Under the pieces are notes generated by a model that searched no databases, was not told the origin of the DNA, and saw nothing but the letters and a program-made list of their open reading frames with translations. This document shows positions 8,816 through 17,481 of a DNA stretch of 55,182 bases, piece by piece; the stretch's first letter is position 1; each line of letters begins with the position of its first letter. The position numbers and the translations under genes were made by a program. The DNA comes from Anaerolineae bacterium (GTDB lineage Bacteria; Chloroflexota; Anaerolineae; Aggregatilineales; Phototrophicaceae). The stretch spans positions 1-55,182 of the forward strand of contig JAHDWN010000043.1 of the NCBI GenBank assembly GCA_023382675.1, read 5' to 3'.

Positions 8816-10021
8816 ATGCGCCGGACTGTTTCTGCTATCCTGGGTACGTTATCCGCAGCGATGGCCCTGCTCATCGCCCTGCCGACCATCAGCTACCAGA
8901 ATCTCACCTGGGTCATTCAGATGCTGCTTGGCGAGTTCTCGTGGCTCGTCACACTTCTGGGGACGCTTGCCGTTGGCCTGGGTGTCAGCCCGCGCCGTAA
9001 GTCGAGCCTGGGCGTCACGCTCGGTACATTCGGCGCGTTGATGTCGGTCGTGCCCTTCTTCCAGGTTCGCCGGGCGACGCGGATGAACGACGACGCCATG
9101 CGCAAAACACTCGGCGAATGCTATGACCGGGAGATTCCGCCGGAACTGCGTATGCGCATTGCGCAGCGCCGCTGGTCGGTGGAAACATCGCTCGGTGGGC
9201 GGCTGTTCAGCAACAATCATCACTGCGAACTCGACCGCGATGTCGTCTACCGCAGCACGCCGCAGCGCACACTGATGCTCGACGTGTATCGCCCGACCGC
9301 GCCGCCGCCATACGGTGATCTCTACCCGGCAGTGGTGACTGTCCACGGCGGGGCGTGGAAATATGGCAATAAGGGCGAGGTTTTCGCAGCACATCACCGC
9401 TATCTGGCTGGGCTGGGCTACACTGTCTTCGACATTCAGTATCGGTTCTCGACCGAGGTGCGCTGGGGTGATGCGCTGGACGACGTGCGCGCGGCTGTCG
9501 CCTGGGTGCGACGCTATGCGCCTGCCTACCGCATCGATCCAGCGCGGGTAGCGCTGCTGGGACGTTCTGCCGGTGGACATCTGGCGCTGCTGGCGGCTTA
9601 CTCCGCGCTCGCGCCGAGCGAAGTCGCGGCAGTCGTCGCCATTTACCCGCCGACGGATCTGCGCCTGTGGATCTCCATCCCGAATACCGAGGTGACGGAG
9701 TTCATCGGCGGGACGACGACCGAAGTTGCGGTTGATTATGATGCCGCCAGCCCGACCGAATATGTGCGCGATGGACTGCCGCCCACGATGCTGATCACGG
9801 GCTATCGTGACGATCTGGTCGCACCGGCGCATGTCGAACTGCTGGCGAACAAACTCGCCTCGACCGATACGCCGGTCGTGACGCTGCGTGTTCCCTGGGC
9901 GCGCCACGGCTTCGACGCATTTTTGTCCGGCCTGGGCAGCCAGATTGTCCAATATGATATTGACCGCTTCCTCGCGTGGAGTCTCTACAACGTGAATCAC
10001 CGCGCACAGGACGATGGATAG
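8816..10021 (+). CDS. Alpha/beta hydrolase (BD-FAE/HSL-type esterase) with N-terminal membrane segments
   Basis: The protein has 401 residues. Residues 1-90 contain about three hydrophobic helices; the rest is an alpha/beta hydrolase. The oxyanion motif VHGGAW (about 175) and the nucleophile elbow LGRSAGGH (Ser about 245) are both clear. RDDLVAPAHVELL and ARHGFDAF supply the candidate Asp and His. This layout matches the hormone-sensitive-lipase/BD-FAE esterases. Anchoring at the membrane suggests action on lipid or cell-surface esters; the exact substrate is unknown. The ATG at 8816 is the only start that includes the first helix. Confidence 0.85.
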   Translation: MRRTVSAILGTLSAAMALLIALPTISYQNLTWVIQMLLGEFSWLVTLLGTLAVGLGVSPRRKSSLGVTLGTFGALMSVVPFFQVRRATRMNDDAMRKTLGECYDREIPPELRMRIAQRRWSVETSLGGRLFSNNHHCELDRDVVYRSTPQRTLMLDVYRPTAPPPYGDLYPAVVTVHGGAWKYGNKGEVFAAHHRYLAGLGYTVFDIQYRFSTEVRWGDALDDVRAAVAWVRRYAPAYRIDPARVALLGRSAGGHLALLAAYSALAPSEVAAVVAIYPPTDLRLWISIPNTEVTEFIGGTTTEVAVDYDAASPTEYVRDGLPPTMLITGYRDDLVAPAHVELLANKLASTDTPVVTLRVPWARHGFDAFLSGLGSQIVQYDIDRFLAWSLYNVNHRAQDDG

Positions 10022-10075
10022 CTCGGTGTAGAGCCGATGCAGGCGTGCTGCATGCGCGCAAAGGCGAGACTAATT

Positions 10076-10663
10076 ATGAATAACCAGACCAGACGATTGC
10101 CGCGCCTGCCCAAGCGCCCTGAAAACGGTCTCCTGGCGTGGCAGGCGACGATTGGCTTCATCAGCATGGTTTATAGCCCTGACGCCACACTGACGATCAA
10201 GATTCAACCTGAAGAGAGCAAGCATGTCTGGGAGGCGTCGATTGCCTTCGGTAGTCGCCATGAGGATGTGGCAGGTCGCCCCAGCCTGGCGGAAGCCCTG
10301 CGCGATCTCTGGCTGGAGTTGGAGGGCAAGTTCGAGGTTTTCCCCTCACCCGTAGAAGCTGTGCGCAAACCGGCTAACTATGCCGATGACCGGTGGATTG
10401 ATGCCGACACCGCGCGTACACTCGATTCCCTGATCGATCTGACGGCATCCGTTTTCACTGCGGACTGGCGTTTGATGATCGTCTATCAGGCACTGGATAC
10501 GCCGAACCAGCGCGTGAAAATGCGCCTCTTTGCCCGCGATAACGAAGTCGCTATCGGTGGGCAAGGCCCCTCGCTGCGTGAAGCCTGCCGCAGCCTCTAT
10601 CGCAACGCCGCACCGCAGTATTTCCTCAATGCCGGGCGGCTGGTCGGCGACGCATTGGAGTAG
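10076..10663 (+). CDS. Hypothetical protein
   Basis: The 195-residue soluble protein has no recognised family. Two segments look like an internal duplication: VWEASIAFGSRHEDVAGRPSLAEALRDLW and VKMRLFARDNEVAIGGQGPSLREACRSLY. Each is a beta strand followed by a (P)SLxEAxRxL helix, as in small alpha/beta repeat domains. I prefer the ATG at 10076 to the in-frame ATG at 10037, whose extra N-terminus is Cys-rich and atypical. It follows the esterase gene by 54 nt and may share its transcript. Confidence 0.6.
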   Translation: MNNQTRRLPRLPKRPENGLLAWQATIGFISMVYSPDATLTIKIQPEESKHVWEASIAFGSRHEDVAGRPSLAEALRDLWLELEGKFEVFPSPVEAVRKPANYADDRWIDADTARTLDSLIDLTASVFTADWRLMIVYQALDTPNQRVKMRLFARDNEVAIGGQGPSLREACRSLYRNAAPQYFLNAGRLVGDALE

Positions 10664-10745
10664 CAGCAGCATCTTTGCTCATCAGTTGCCGTTTGATTCA
10701 AGGTGTCAGACCGCGTGTTATCGAACATTAACATATCAAATCGTA

Positions 10746-10774
10746 TAACAACCCCGTATCAATGACATTATAAT
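10746..10774 (+). promoter_or_regulatory. Candidate sigma70-type promoter
   Basis: A perfect TATAAT -10 box at 10769-10774 is preceded at 17-nt spacing by a weak TAACAA -35 (10746-10751). It sits in an AT-rich stretch about 113 nt before the ATG at 10887. The spacer and -10 are good and the -35 is poor. Confidence 0.5.
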
Positions 10775-10886
10775 CAGTGGAGAGGAGTGAGACGCAGCAT
10801 AGACTGCTTGGTCACGCTACCGTGTGGCTGAGCACAGAGGATCTCGACACTCATTCCGCATTACTTTTTTCGGAGGAGAGAAACTC

Positions 10887-12923
10887 ATGGTTCAATGGGG
10901 CATCAACATTAACCCACGCCATCCGTCCGGACAGCCCAACGACGCGACCGCACTGGCCGGCGTCAAGTGGGTGCGGGCGGTCTTCAGCGTTGACGCGGCG
11001 CGTGTATCCCTGGACGATGCGTTCCGCACTTACGACGATTTGGTCACTCGTTACAATAACATTGGCGCAAAAGTCTTATTCGTGCTCAATCAGGAAACCT
11101 TCTGGGGGCATGGCCCGTGGGATCATGGCGACTATGATCGCTACGCGCGCGAATTTGCGGAGCGCTGCGGACAGATCGCTGCCCATTACAAAGGCAGAGG
11201 CGTCGCCTGGGAAATCTGGAATGAGGGCGATCTCAAGGGCGGTTCGTCGGTCTTTGTCGCGGCAGACGATTTTGCCAAGGTGCTCAAGGCCGTCAGCGCC
11301 GCCATCCGTGCTGCCGATTCCAAAGCGCCGATCATCTTCGGTGGTCTGGCCGGTGATGACACGCTCAACTACCTGAAATCGGTGCGCAAGGCGTTGAACA
11401 ACAATCTGCCGGTGGATGCCGTTGGCATTCATCCCTACGGTCAGTGGCCGCCTAACTTCAGCGGCAAGCCTGCCTGGGGCGGCTGGTTCGGCCTGCTCAG
11501 CCCCGGCCTGCAAAACATGATCAACGCCTTTCCCGGCGTCGAGTTCTGGATCACCGAGATCGGCGTGTCCGAGCACATCCCTTATCCGAAAGAACAATAC
11601 CCGATGGTGATCAAGTATATGGAGGGTATCCAGGAATTGATCGCCAAACGTTTCCGCAAGGCCATCCCGAACGTGATCTGGTTCGCCTGGTCGGATGGGA
11701 TGCGCAACGCCGGGATCGTGGACACGAACAACCAGCCCAAACAGGACATATATCAGGCGTTTTTCCGGGTGGTGCAGGCCGCCAACACCGAAGTGCCACC
11801 GCTGCGGGACCCGCGCTTCAGCAAGCCGTTCAAGGTTGTCTACCGCAAGAGCCTGCGCGTGCGCAAAGAGCCGCGTGCCGAAAACAGCACGCTCATCAAA
11901 GATCTGTTCCTGACGTTTGGCGAAGTTGTCTACGTCGATCCCAATTCGCGCACGGCCAGCGGCGATTACATCTGGTGGGAGCACGATCAGGGCTGGTCGG
12001 CTGCCGAGCGCGTCGATGGCACCGAGTATTTGATGCTGCCGCTGGACGAAAACGGCAATGTGATCGAGCCGAGCGCGGAAGAAGAGGTCGCCCCAGCCGC
12101 GCCGCCGCCACCGCCCGCCGCCGAGCCGGTGACGACCACACCCGTGACGCCCACGCCGGAAAAGATCGAGTTCCGCGTCGTCATCGACGGGCTGCGCGTG
12201 CGCAGTCAGCCGCGCACCGGCAACGATACGCTGACGAACAAGCGGCTGAGCATCGGCGAGATTATCGAGGTCGAAGGCAATTCCGCGACCAATTCCAACG
12301 GCTTCATCTGGTGGCATCACACGCGCGGTTGGTCGGCGTCACGATCGGTGGACAGTAACCAGGTCTTCATGGAGAAGGTCGAAGCCGACGACACAGAACG
12401 CAAGGTCAACATCCTCGAAGTGCCATGGATTTCGCAGGTGAGCGCAACGGCCACCGGCGCGTTCGACTGTGGGCAAACCTGTGTGCTCATGCTGCTGCGC
12501 TACTACGACAAGGTCGGGACGGATAAGCACGTCATCGACCTGACACGGATCAAGGATGGGCGCACGACCTGGAACGATCTGATCTCGCTCTCTGGTCAAT
12601 TCGGGCTGCAAGTGGGGCTGCAAGACATCAAGCAGAACATCACGTCGATCAAGAGCAGGCTGCCGAAGCTGATCGACGCGGGCCAACCGGCGATCATGCT
12701 GGTCTACTACCGCGATTTGCAGCTGCCCAACACCATTGCCAACCCGCCGCGCGCTGATCCGGGTCTGCACTGGCTGGTCGTGCGTGGTTACGACGGCGAC
12801 ACCTTCTTCGTCAACGATCCGCTCTGGCTGGAGGAAGAACATCGCAGCAAATATGCCAGCGGCATGATCCCGGTGCGCCTGGACACGCTCAACCGGGCCT
12901 ATCGCGGCGCATCCCTGGCGTAA
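10887..12923 (+). CDS. Glycosidase-like domain - SH3 - SH3 - C39-family peptidase-like protein
   Basis: The 678-residue protein starts at the ATG at 10887, placed by the excellent Shine-Dalgarno CGGAGGAGAG at 10871-10880. Residues 1-310 resemble a clan-A glycosidase (GH5/GH39-like) with WEIWNEGD as candidate acid/base and EFWITEIG as candidate nucleophile. Two bacterial SH3-like repeats follow (about 320-395 and 430-505), each with a GLRVR/SLRVR strand and an IWWxH..GWSA segment, separated by a Pro-rich linker. The C-terminal 170 residues look like peptidase C39_2: Cys528 in FDCGQTC, His in GLHWLVVRGYDG, and Asp in FFVNDPLW. SH3 and C39 domains suggest cell-wall binding and peptide cleavage, yet no signal peptide is visible. 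The combination is unusual. Confidence 0.75.
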   Translation: MVQWGININPRHPSGQPNDATALAGVKWVRAVFSVDAARVSLDDAFRTYDDLVTRYNNIGAKVLFVLNQETFWGHGPWDHGDYDRYAREFAERCGQIAAHYKGRGVAWEIWNEGDLKGGSSVFVAADDFAKVLKAVSAAIRAADSKAPIIFGGLAGDDTLNYLKSVRKALNNNLPVDAVGIHPYGQWPPNFSGKPAWGGWFGLLSPGLQNMINAFPGVEFWITEIGVSEHIPYPKEQYPMVIKYMEGIQELIAKRFRKAIPNVIWFAWSDGMRNAGIVDTNNQPKQDIYQAFFRVVQAANTEVPPLRDPRFSKPFKVVYRKSLRVRKEPRAENSTLIKDLFLTFGEVVYVDPNSRTASGDYIWWEHDQGWSAAERVDGTEYLMLPLDENGNVIEPSAEEEVAPAAPPPPPAAEPVTTTPVTPTPEKIEFRVVIDGLRVRSQPRTGNDTLTNKRLSIGEIIEVEGNSATNSNGFIWWHHTRGWSASRSVDSNQVFMEKVEADDTERKVNILEVPWISQVSATATGAFDCGQTCVLMLLRYYDKVGTDKHVIDLTRIKDGRTTWNDLISLSGQFGLQVGLQDIKQNITSIKSRLPKLIDAGQPAIMLVYYRDLQLPNTIANPPRADPGLHWLVVRGYDGDTFFVNDPLWLEEEHRSKYASGMIPVRLDTLNRAYRGASLA

Positions 12924-12941
12924 TCACGCCACACAATGATC

Positions 12942-12972
12942 CCCCGCTCGTCTCAACGTAGGCGAGCAGGGG
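12942..12972 (+). terminator. Probable terminator hairpin
   Basis: CCCC-GCTCG pairs with CGAGC-A-GGGG around a 12-nt loop, with one bulged base. It follows the stop of the glycosidase/C39 gene by about 18 nt. The T-tract afterwards (ATATTCTTG) is weak. Confidence 0.55.
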
Positions 12973-13004
12973 ATATTCTTGCACAGCATCTAGCCTGAAA
13001 ACCG

Positions 13005-13844
13005 ATGCCCCCACCGACCCTCCAACACTACCTCGACGCCTGGGCGCTATCTGATCCGAAACTGCTGGCGGAGACGCCGACCAGCCACGTCTACACCGTC
13101 ACTTTAGATAGCAAGACGGTTGTGCTCAAGCTGCTGACGCCGATTGGCATAGACGATGAGCAAAGCGGCGCGGTCGCCCTGCGCTGTTTCGATGGACACG
13201 GTGCCGTCCGTCTGCTGCGCCATGACGCCAATGCGCATCTGCTCGAATATGTCGCGGGCGATGATCTCGTGCCGCTGGTCAAACGCGGCGAGGATGCGCA
13301 GGCGACCGCCATCATTGGCGACGTGCTCAACCGCCTGCACGGCGCTGCGAAAGACGCGCCCGCCGATGGCCTGGTGCCGCTGCGGCGGCGCTTTCGCTCG
13401 CTGTTCGAGCGGGCGGTACGCGAGGGGCATCTGGGCGCACAGTCGATCTTCGTGCGCGCCGCCGCCCTGACCGAAGACCTGCTGGCGCATCCGCGCGCTG
13501 AGTGCGTTCTCCATGGCGACATCCACCACGAGAACATCCGCCACAGCCTGGCGCGGGGCTGGCTCGCCATCGACCCCAAGGGCGTGTATGGCGAGCGGAC
13601 ATATGACGCGGCGAACACGCTCTGCAACCCGTATGGAATGCCGGCGCTGGTCGAAAGCGCAGCCCGCCTGCGCCAGACTGCCGGTATCCTGGCCGATCAG
13701 ATGGGCGTCGATCGGGCGCGCGTGCTGGCGTTCGCCTTTGCCTATGCCTGCCTGAGCGCGAGCTGGTCGCTCGATGTTGGGCACGATGAGGATGCGGGTC
13801 ACGCGCTGCGCATCGCCGCTATCATAGAAACTCGCCTTTTGTGA
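13005..13844 (+). CDS. APH-type small-molecule kinase (streptomycin 6-phosphotransferase-like)
   Basis: The 279-residue protein has the protein-kinase-like fold of the APH family. The catalytic loop is VLHGDIHHENI (Asp about 170). The metal-binding segment is WLAIDPKGVYGERTYDAAN, which is the form found in the aminoglycoside/hydroxyurea resistance kinases (APH(6)-like) rather than DFG kinases. An N-terminal lobe (TVVLKLLTP with the conserved Lys) is present. It probably phosphorylates a small hydroxylated metabolite or an antibiotic; resistance is possible but not shown. It is a single gene bounded by hairpins on both sides. Confidence 0.8.
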   Translation: MPPPTLQHYLDAWALSDPKLLAETPTSHVYTVTLDSKTVVLKLLTPIGIDDEQSGAVALRCFDGHGAVRLLRHDANAHLLEYVAGDDLVPLVKRGEDAQATAIIGDVLNRLHGAAKDAPADGLVPLRRRFRSLFERAVREGHLGAQSIFVRAAALTEDLLAHPRAECVLHGDIHHENIRHSLARGWLAIDPKGVYGERTYDAANTLCNPYGMPALVESAARLRQTAGILADQMGVDRARVLAFAFAYACLSASWSLDVGHDEDAGHALRIAAIIETRLL

Positions 13845-13852
13845 TCACACAT

Positions 13853-13875
13853 CGATCTGATGCGAGATCAGATCG
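13853..13875 (+). terminator. Terminator hairpin after the APH kinase
   Basis: CGATCTGAT and ATCAGATCG form a perfect 9-bp stem with a 5-nt loop, 9 nt after the stop codon. The T-tract is poor (GGTTGC). Confidence 0.55.
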
Positions 13876-13904
13876 GGTTGCATTCGCTCACACACGCATA
13901 TTGG

Positions 13905-13933
13905 TTTACAATGGCGTTATATCCGTTGATACT
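13905..13933 (+). promoter_or_regulatory. Candidate promoter of the TPR/PD40 gene cluster
   Basis: TTTACA (13905-13910) and GATACT (13928-13933) are separated by exactly 17 nt and lie 22 nt before the ATG at 13955, giving a short leader. Confidence 0.45.
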
Positions 13934-13954
13934 TAAACCCGCTGAGAATGACCC

Positions 13955-14341
13955 ATGGATGCTAAAAACATTGGCGACTCGGACAACATGCCCAATCGGG
14001 AAGAACTCCTGCAAATGGCTATAGAGGCTGCGCGAGCCGGTCAAAAAGATGGTGCTCGTGTGATCTTTCGGCAAATTCTGAACCAGGACCGGCGTAACCA
14101 GCGCGCCATGATGTGGATGGCGAAGCTCGCGGACTCTAAGGAAGAGCGGATTCGCTGGTTGGAAATGGCGGTCAGCACCAACCCCGATAACGTTCAGGCG
14201 CGCAAGGAACTCAATCGCATCCGCTATACACGCGCTGCCCGTGAAAACCGCACATTGGTGATTTTTGGCGTGATCGCCGTGGTGCTCATCCTCGTATTCA
14301 TCATCGCCATGGTGCTGCTTTTCATGAATCGCGGCGTTTGA
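13955..14341 (+). CDS. TPR-like protein with C-terminal membrane anchor (cluster member 1)
   Basis: The 128-residue protein has a helical TPR-like module (residues about 15-88: AARAGQKDGARVIFRQIL, MMWMAKLADSKEERIRWLE, NPDNVQARKEL) and one membrane helix at about 98-122, ending a few residues later. It is therefore a tail-anchored cytoplasmic module. The same module occurs in the next three genes with the pattern WMWMA...D..ER...LE..L..NP.N..AR..L. It may serve as a partner or scaffold for the longer paralogues. Confidence 0.75.
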   Translation: MDAKNIGDSDNMPNREELLQMAIEAARAGQKDGARVIFRQILNQDRRNQRAMMWMAKLADSKEERIRWLEMAVSTNPDNVQARKELNRIRYTRAARENRTLVIFGVIAVVLILVFIIAMVLLFMNRGV

Positions 14342-14345
14342 ACCT

Positions 14346-14366
14346 GGAAAATCCGGCTCATTTTCC
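14346..14366 (+). terminator. Weak hairpin between cluster members 1 and 2
   Basis: GGAAAAT and ATTTTCC form a 7-bp stem around a 7-nt loop just after the stop at 14341. It may cause partial termination or protect an mRNA end; the stem is AT-rich and no T-run follows. Confidence 0.3.
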
Positions 14367-14493
14367 CAGCTTAAGCTCACAGAATGGCGGGAATAATCCA
14401 TAATGGTATTCAGTTGAAGATCGCTGCTGCCGTTTTGCCACTGCGAAGTCTCTGGCATCGGCACTGGCCCCATGAACCGGAGGGATATTCGGC

Positions 14494-15993
14494 TTGTCTG
14501 AAAACCCATCTCTTCAAGAAAAACTCCGACAGGGTATTGCTGCCGCCCAACGCGGCGACCGGGTGACGGCACGGCGTTTGCTCCAGCAGGTATTGACGGC
14601 AGACGGCCGCAACGAGCTTGCCTGGATGTGGATGGCGTCGGTTGTCGATAACACCGATGAGCGGCGCGCTTGTTTGGAACGTGTGCTCAAGCTCAATCCG
14701 AACAACGCACGCGCACGCGAGGCGCTGCGCAGGCTGGGTGTTGCGCTTCCTCCTGCCAGCGGCACGCGCAGCGACGACTCGCAGCGGGACACGCGCGCCG
14801 TGCCCATGCCCATCCAGCTGCGTGGCAACCGCTCACTGTATTTCGCGCTGGCGGCGGTGTTGACCCTGGTCTTGTTGACAATCGTCGGCGTCTATCTGTT
14901 GGGGCGCTCGCCCAGCGATGCCGACGTGCGCCAGACGGCAACCGCGGTCGCGTTTCAGCAGCAGGCAACCTTCGAAGCCACAACCGCTGCGTCCGCCACC
15001 CCACTGCCGACCGTATTCGCCGCCGTATTCGTCACGCGCGATCCGAATCAAAACGATCTCCCACCGACGTTTACGCCGACGCCGACTGAGATGCCCACGG
15101 CCACACCGCTGCCCACCGCCACGCCCTATCCGCTGGAAAATTTCCCCGTCTTCTTCTCGGTTGCGCTCAGCGGCCAGCCGCAGACGGTGCTCTACTCGAT
15201 ACGTGCCGATGGCAGTGATGAGACCGCTTTCGGTGATGCCACCGTCGAAGCGTCCGATATTGCCTTGAGCGCGGATGGCGGGCAGATTGCGTTCATCCGC
15301 TGGCTGCCGAATGCACAGGACGCTAATGCGCCACTGACGCCGCAGCTGTTCGTCGCTCCGGCCAATGATCCGGCATCGGCGCGCCAGTTGACTCAGATGG
15401 CCGGGACGCAGATGTCGCGCCCTGGTTGGTCGCCGGATGCTGCGCAGATCGTCTTCAGCAGCGATGAGGATGGCGACGAAGACCTGTACATGATCGAAGC
15501 TGGCGGCGGCCCGCCGATCAAACTGACGGACAACAATGCCAGGGACGGGGAGCCTGTTTTCAGCCCGGACGGACGCCAGATCGTCTTCAGTTCAGATGTG
15601 AACACGCCTGGTTCCAAAGAACTCTACACGATTCCCGCTGGCGGCGGTACACTCACACAGTTGACCGATGCTGGCGGCAGCAGCACCACCCCGGCGTTTT
15701 CGCCGGATGGCGACCGGATCGCTTTCGTGAGTGATCGTACTGGCGATAATGACATCTTCGTGATGGATGCCAACGGTCAACGCCCGTTCCAGGTCACGAT
15801 TGACGATGGCGATGCCGATGATCGCAGCCCGTCGTGGTCGCCAGATGGTCGCTGGCTGGCGTTTGTTTCGAACCGGGGACGCAACGGCTTCCAGATCTAT
15901 TTGATCACCCTGTCCGGCGATACCCTACTGCCGGTAACGTCGGGTAACTTTAACGTTCAATCGGCGAGCTTTCAGCCGGTGTTGTTACCGTGA
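14494..15993 (+). CDS. TPR-like - transmembrane - PD40 beta-propeller (TolB-like) protein (cluster member 2)
   Basis: The 499-residue protein starts at TTG 14494, supported by the Shine-Dalgarno CCGGAGGG. Residues 1-75 are the cluster's TPR-like module, a membrane helix lies at about 112-134, then comes a short Thr/Pro linker (TFTPTPTEMPTATPLPTATP). The C-terminal 270 residues are PD40/TolB-like propeller blades, with repeated units such as PGWSPDAAQIVFSSDEDGDEDLY, PVFSPDGRQIVFSSD, PAFSPDGDRIAFVSDRTGDNDIF and PSWSPDGRWLAFVSNRG. Topology should be TPR inside and propeller outside. Such propellers bind proteins or glycans; the ligand is unknown. Confidence 0.85.
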   Translation: MSENPSLQEKLRQGIAAAQRGDRVTARRLLQQVLTADGRNELAWMWMASVVDNTDERRACLERVLKLNPNNARAREALRRLGVALPPASGTRSDDSQRDTRAVPMPIQLRGNRSLYFALAAVLTLVLLTIVGVYLLGRSPSDADVRQTATAVAFQQQATFEATTAASATPLPTVFAAVFVTRDPNQNDLPPTFTPTPTEMPTATPLPTATPYPLENFPVFFSVALSGQPQTVLYSIRADGSDETAFGDATVEASDIALSADGGQIAFIRWLPNAQDANAPLTPQLFVAPANDPASARQLTQMAGTQMSRPGWSPDAAQIVFSSDEDGDEDLYMIEAGGGPPIKLTDNNARDGEPVFSPDGRQIVFSSDVNTPGSKELYTIPAGGGTLTQLTDAGGSSTTPAFSPDGDRIAFVSDRTGDNDIFVMDANGQRPFQVTIDDGDADDRSPSWSPDGRWLAFVSNRGRNGFQIYLITLSGDTLLPVTSGNFNVQSASFQPVLLP

Positions 15994-16005
15994 TGAGGTG
16001 AAGGT

Positions 16006-17481
16006 GTGAGCGCAAACGACATATCGGAATTGATGCGTCAAGGCATCGCAGCAGCGCGTGCCGGTGATAAACAGGCGGCTCGCGCGGCATTCGAGCAGGC
16101 TGTCGAGTTGGATGAAGAAAACGAGAAAGCCTGGTTCTGGCTGGCATCGGTGCTGGAGGACGAAGCCGAAAAGCGTCTTGCGCTCAACACCGTTCTCCAT
16201 CTCAATCCTGAGAATGAGCGTGCCAGGAAGGCTCTTGAACTGATCGAAGTGCGACAGCAAGCCGATGAGCCGGGGGCGGATGAGGTTATCCCCGGCGTTT
16301 CCCGCCGCACGTTGACGCTCTTGATCGTCGGCGCTGCCGTGGTCGTCCTTGCCTTGCTGGCGCTGCTGTTGGTTTCGAGTATCAACAACAGCATGGCCGT
16401 GGCGAATGTGAACGCTACCAACACAGCCGTGCAGCAGCTCGTCATCAACATTGAGAATACAGAAGCCGCGCAAGCTCTTGCGCTCCAGCAAACCCAGGCG
16501 GCAGAGACACCGACCCGCAGCCTGCGCGATCTTGCCGCAACCCTGCCACCCACCTTCACGCCGACAGCTGCGCCTACCGTGCTACCGACGGCGGAGCCGT
16601 TGCCCTTCCCAACCGGCTTATCCGGCAAGATTGCTGTTTGGGCCGGGCGTGACGTTGATGTGAACGGCTATCTGCCCGTGGGCACGCTCTCGCTCACCGA
16701 TGGGAGTTTTACACGCATCGGTGAGCAGGAGGGTCTCGATATCTCGATGGCTGCCAACGGCGAGCGCGTCGTCTACACGCGCTTCCAGCCCGCCGTCTTC
16801 ACCACGTTGATCGAAATCGTCAACGTGAACGGCACGTCGCCCGCCGCTCTGGAAGCCTCTACCCTGTTCGATCCCAAGATGCCAGATCTATCACCGGATG
16901 GCTCGCAGGTGGCATTCGTGGCGCGCGAGGCCAATCAGCCGACCGATCACATTTATGTCACTACGACACCGGATGAAGCGAGCGCGGGCGATATAACGCC
17001 TCGGCGGCTTACCCCGGATGATGCGAGTTATGCCGATCCGGAGTTTTCGCCGGATGGCCTGCGCCTGGTTGCTGTGCGCGATAATGTGAACGAAGCAGAC
17101 GCCGGTGCGGACGTGGTCGTGCTCGACATCGCCAGTGGCGCCACGTTCCCGATTACCAACGATCGCGGAGCCTACATCGAATCTGCGCCATCATGGTCGC
17201 CCGATGGTTTGCAAATTGCCTATGCCGCAGCGCCAGCGTCAGAACCGAACAATCACGACATCGCACTCCGTTTCGCGGCTGGCACCAGTTCGGTCGATTT
17301 GATTGCACGTGACCCGGCTGACGACATCCTGCCGGCGTTCAGCCCGGATGGGCGTTATATCGCCTTTTCCAGCAATCGCGGCGGCAATTATGACGTGTAC
17401 GTCTATGATCAAATGACACAGGAGTTGTTCCAGTTGACAAACACCCCGGACGAAGATGAATTCGTCGGTAGCTGGCGCTGA
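16006..17481 (+). CDS. TPR-like - transmembrane - PD40 beta-propeller protein (cluster member 3)
   Basis: The 491-residue protein has the same architecture as its upstream neighbour: a TPR-like module (about 5-82: GIAAARAGDKQAARAAFEQA, AWFWLASVLEDEAEKRLAL), a membrane helix at about 103-127, a Thr/Pro linker, then PD40 blades (PDLSPDGSQVAFVA, PEFSPDGLRLVAVRD, PSWSPDGLQIAYAA, PAFSPDGRYIAFSSNRGGNYDVYVYD). It starts at GTG 16006, 12 nt after the previous stop, with GAGGTGAAGGT as ribosome site. Identity to member 2 is moderate, implying an old duplication. It is translationally linked to member 4. Confidence 0.85.
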   Translation: MSANDISELMRQGIAAARAGDKQAARAAFEQAVELDEENEKAWFWLASVLEDEAEKRLALNTVLHLNPENERARKALELIEVRQQADEPGADEVIPGVSRRTLTLLIVGAAVVVLALLALLLVSSINNSMAVANVNATNTAVQQLVINIENTEAAQALALQQTQAAETPTRSLRDLAATLPPTFTPTAAPTVLPTAEPLPFPTGLSGKIAVWAGRDVDVNGYLPVGTLSLTDGSFTRIGEQEGLDISMAANGERVVYTRFQPAVFTTLIEIVNVNGTSPAALEASTLFDPKMPDLSPDGSQVAFVAREANQPTDHIYVTTTPDEASAGDITPRRLTPDDASYADPEFSPDGLRLVAVRDNVNEADAGADVVVLDIASGATFPITNDRGAYIESAPSWSPDGLQIAYAAAPASEPNNHDIALRFAAGTSSVDLIARDPADDILPAFSPDGRYIAFSSNRGGNYDVYVYDQMTQELFQLTNTPDEDEFVGSWR

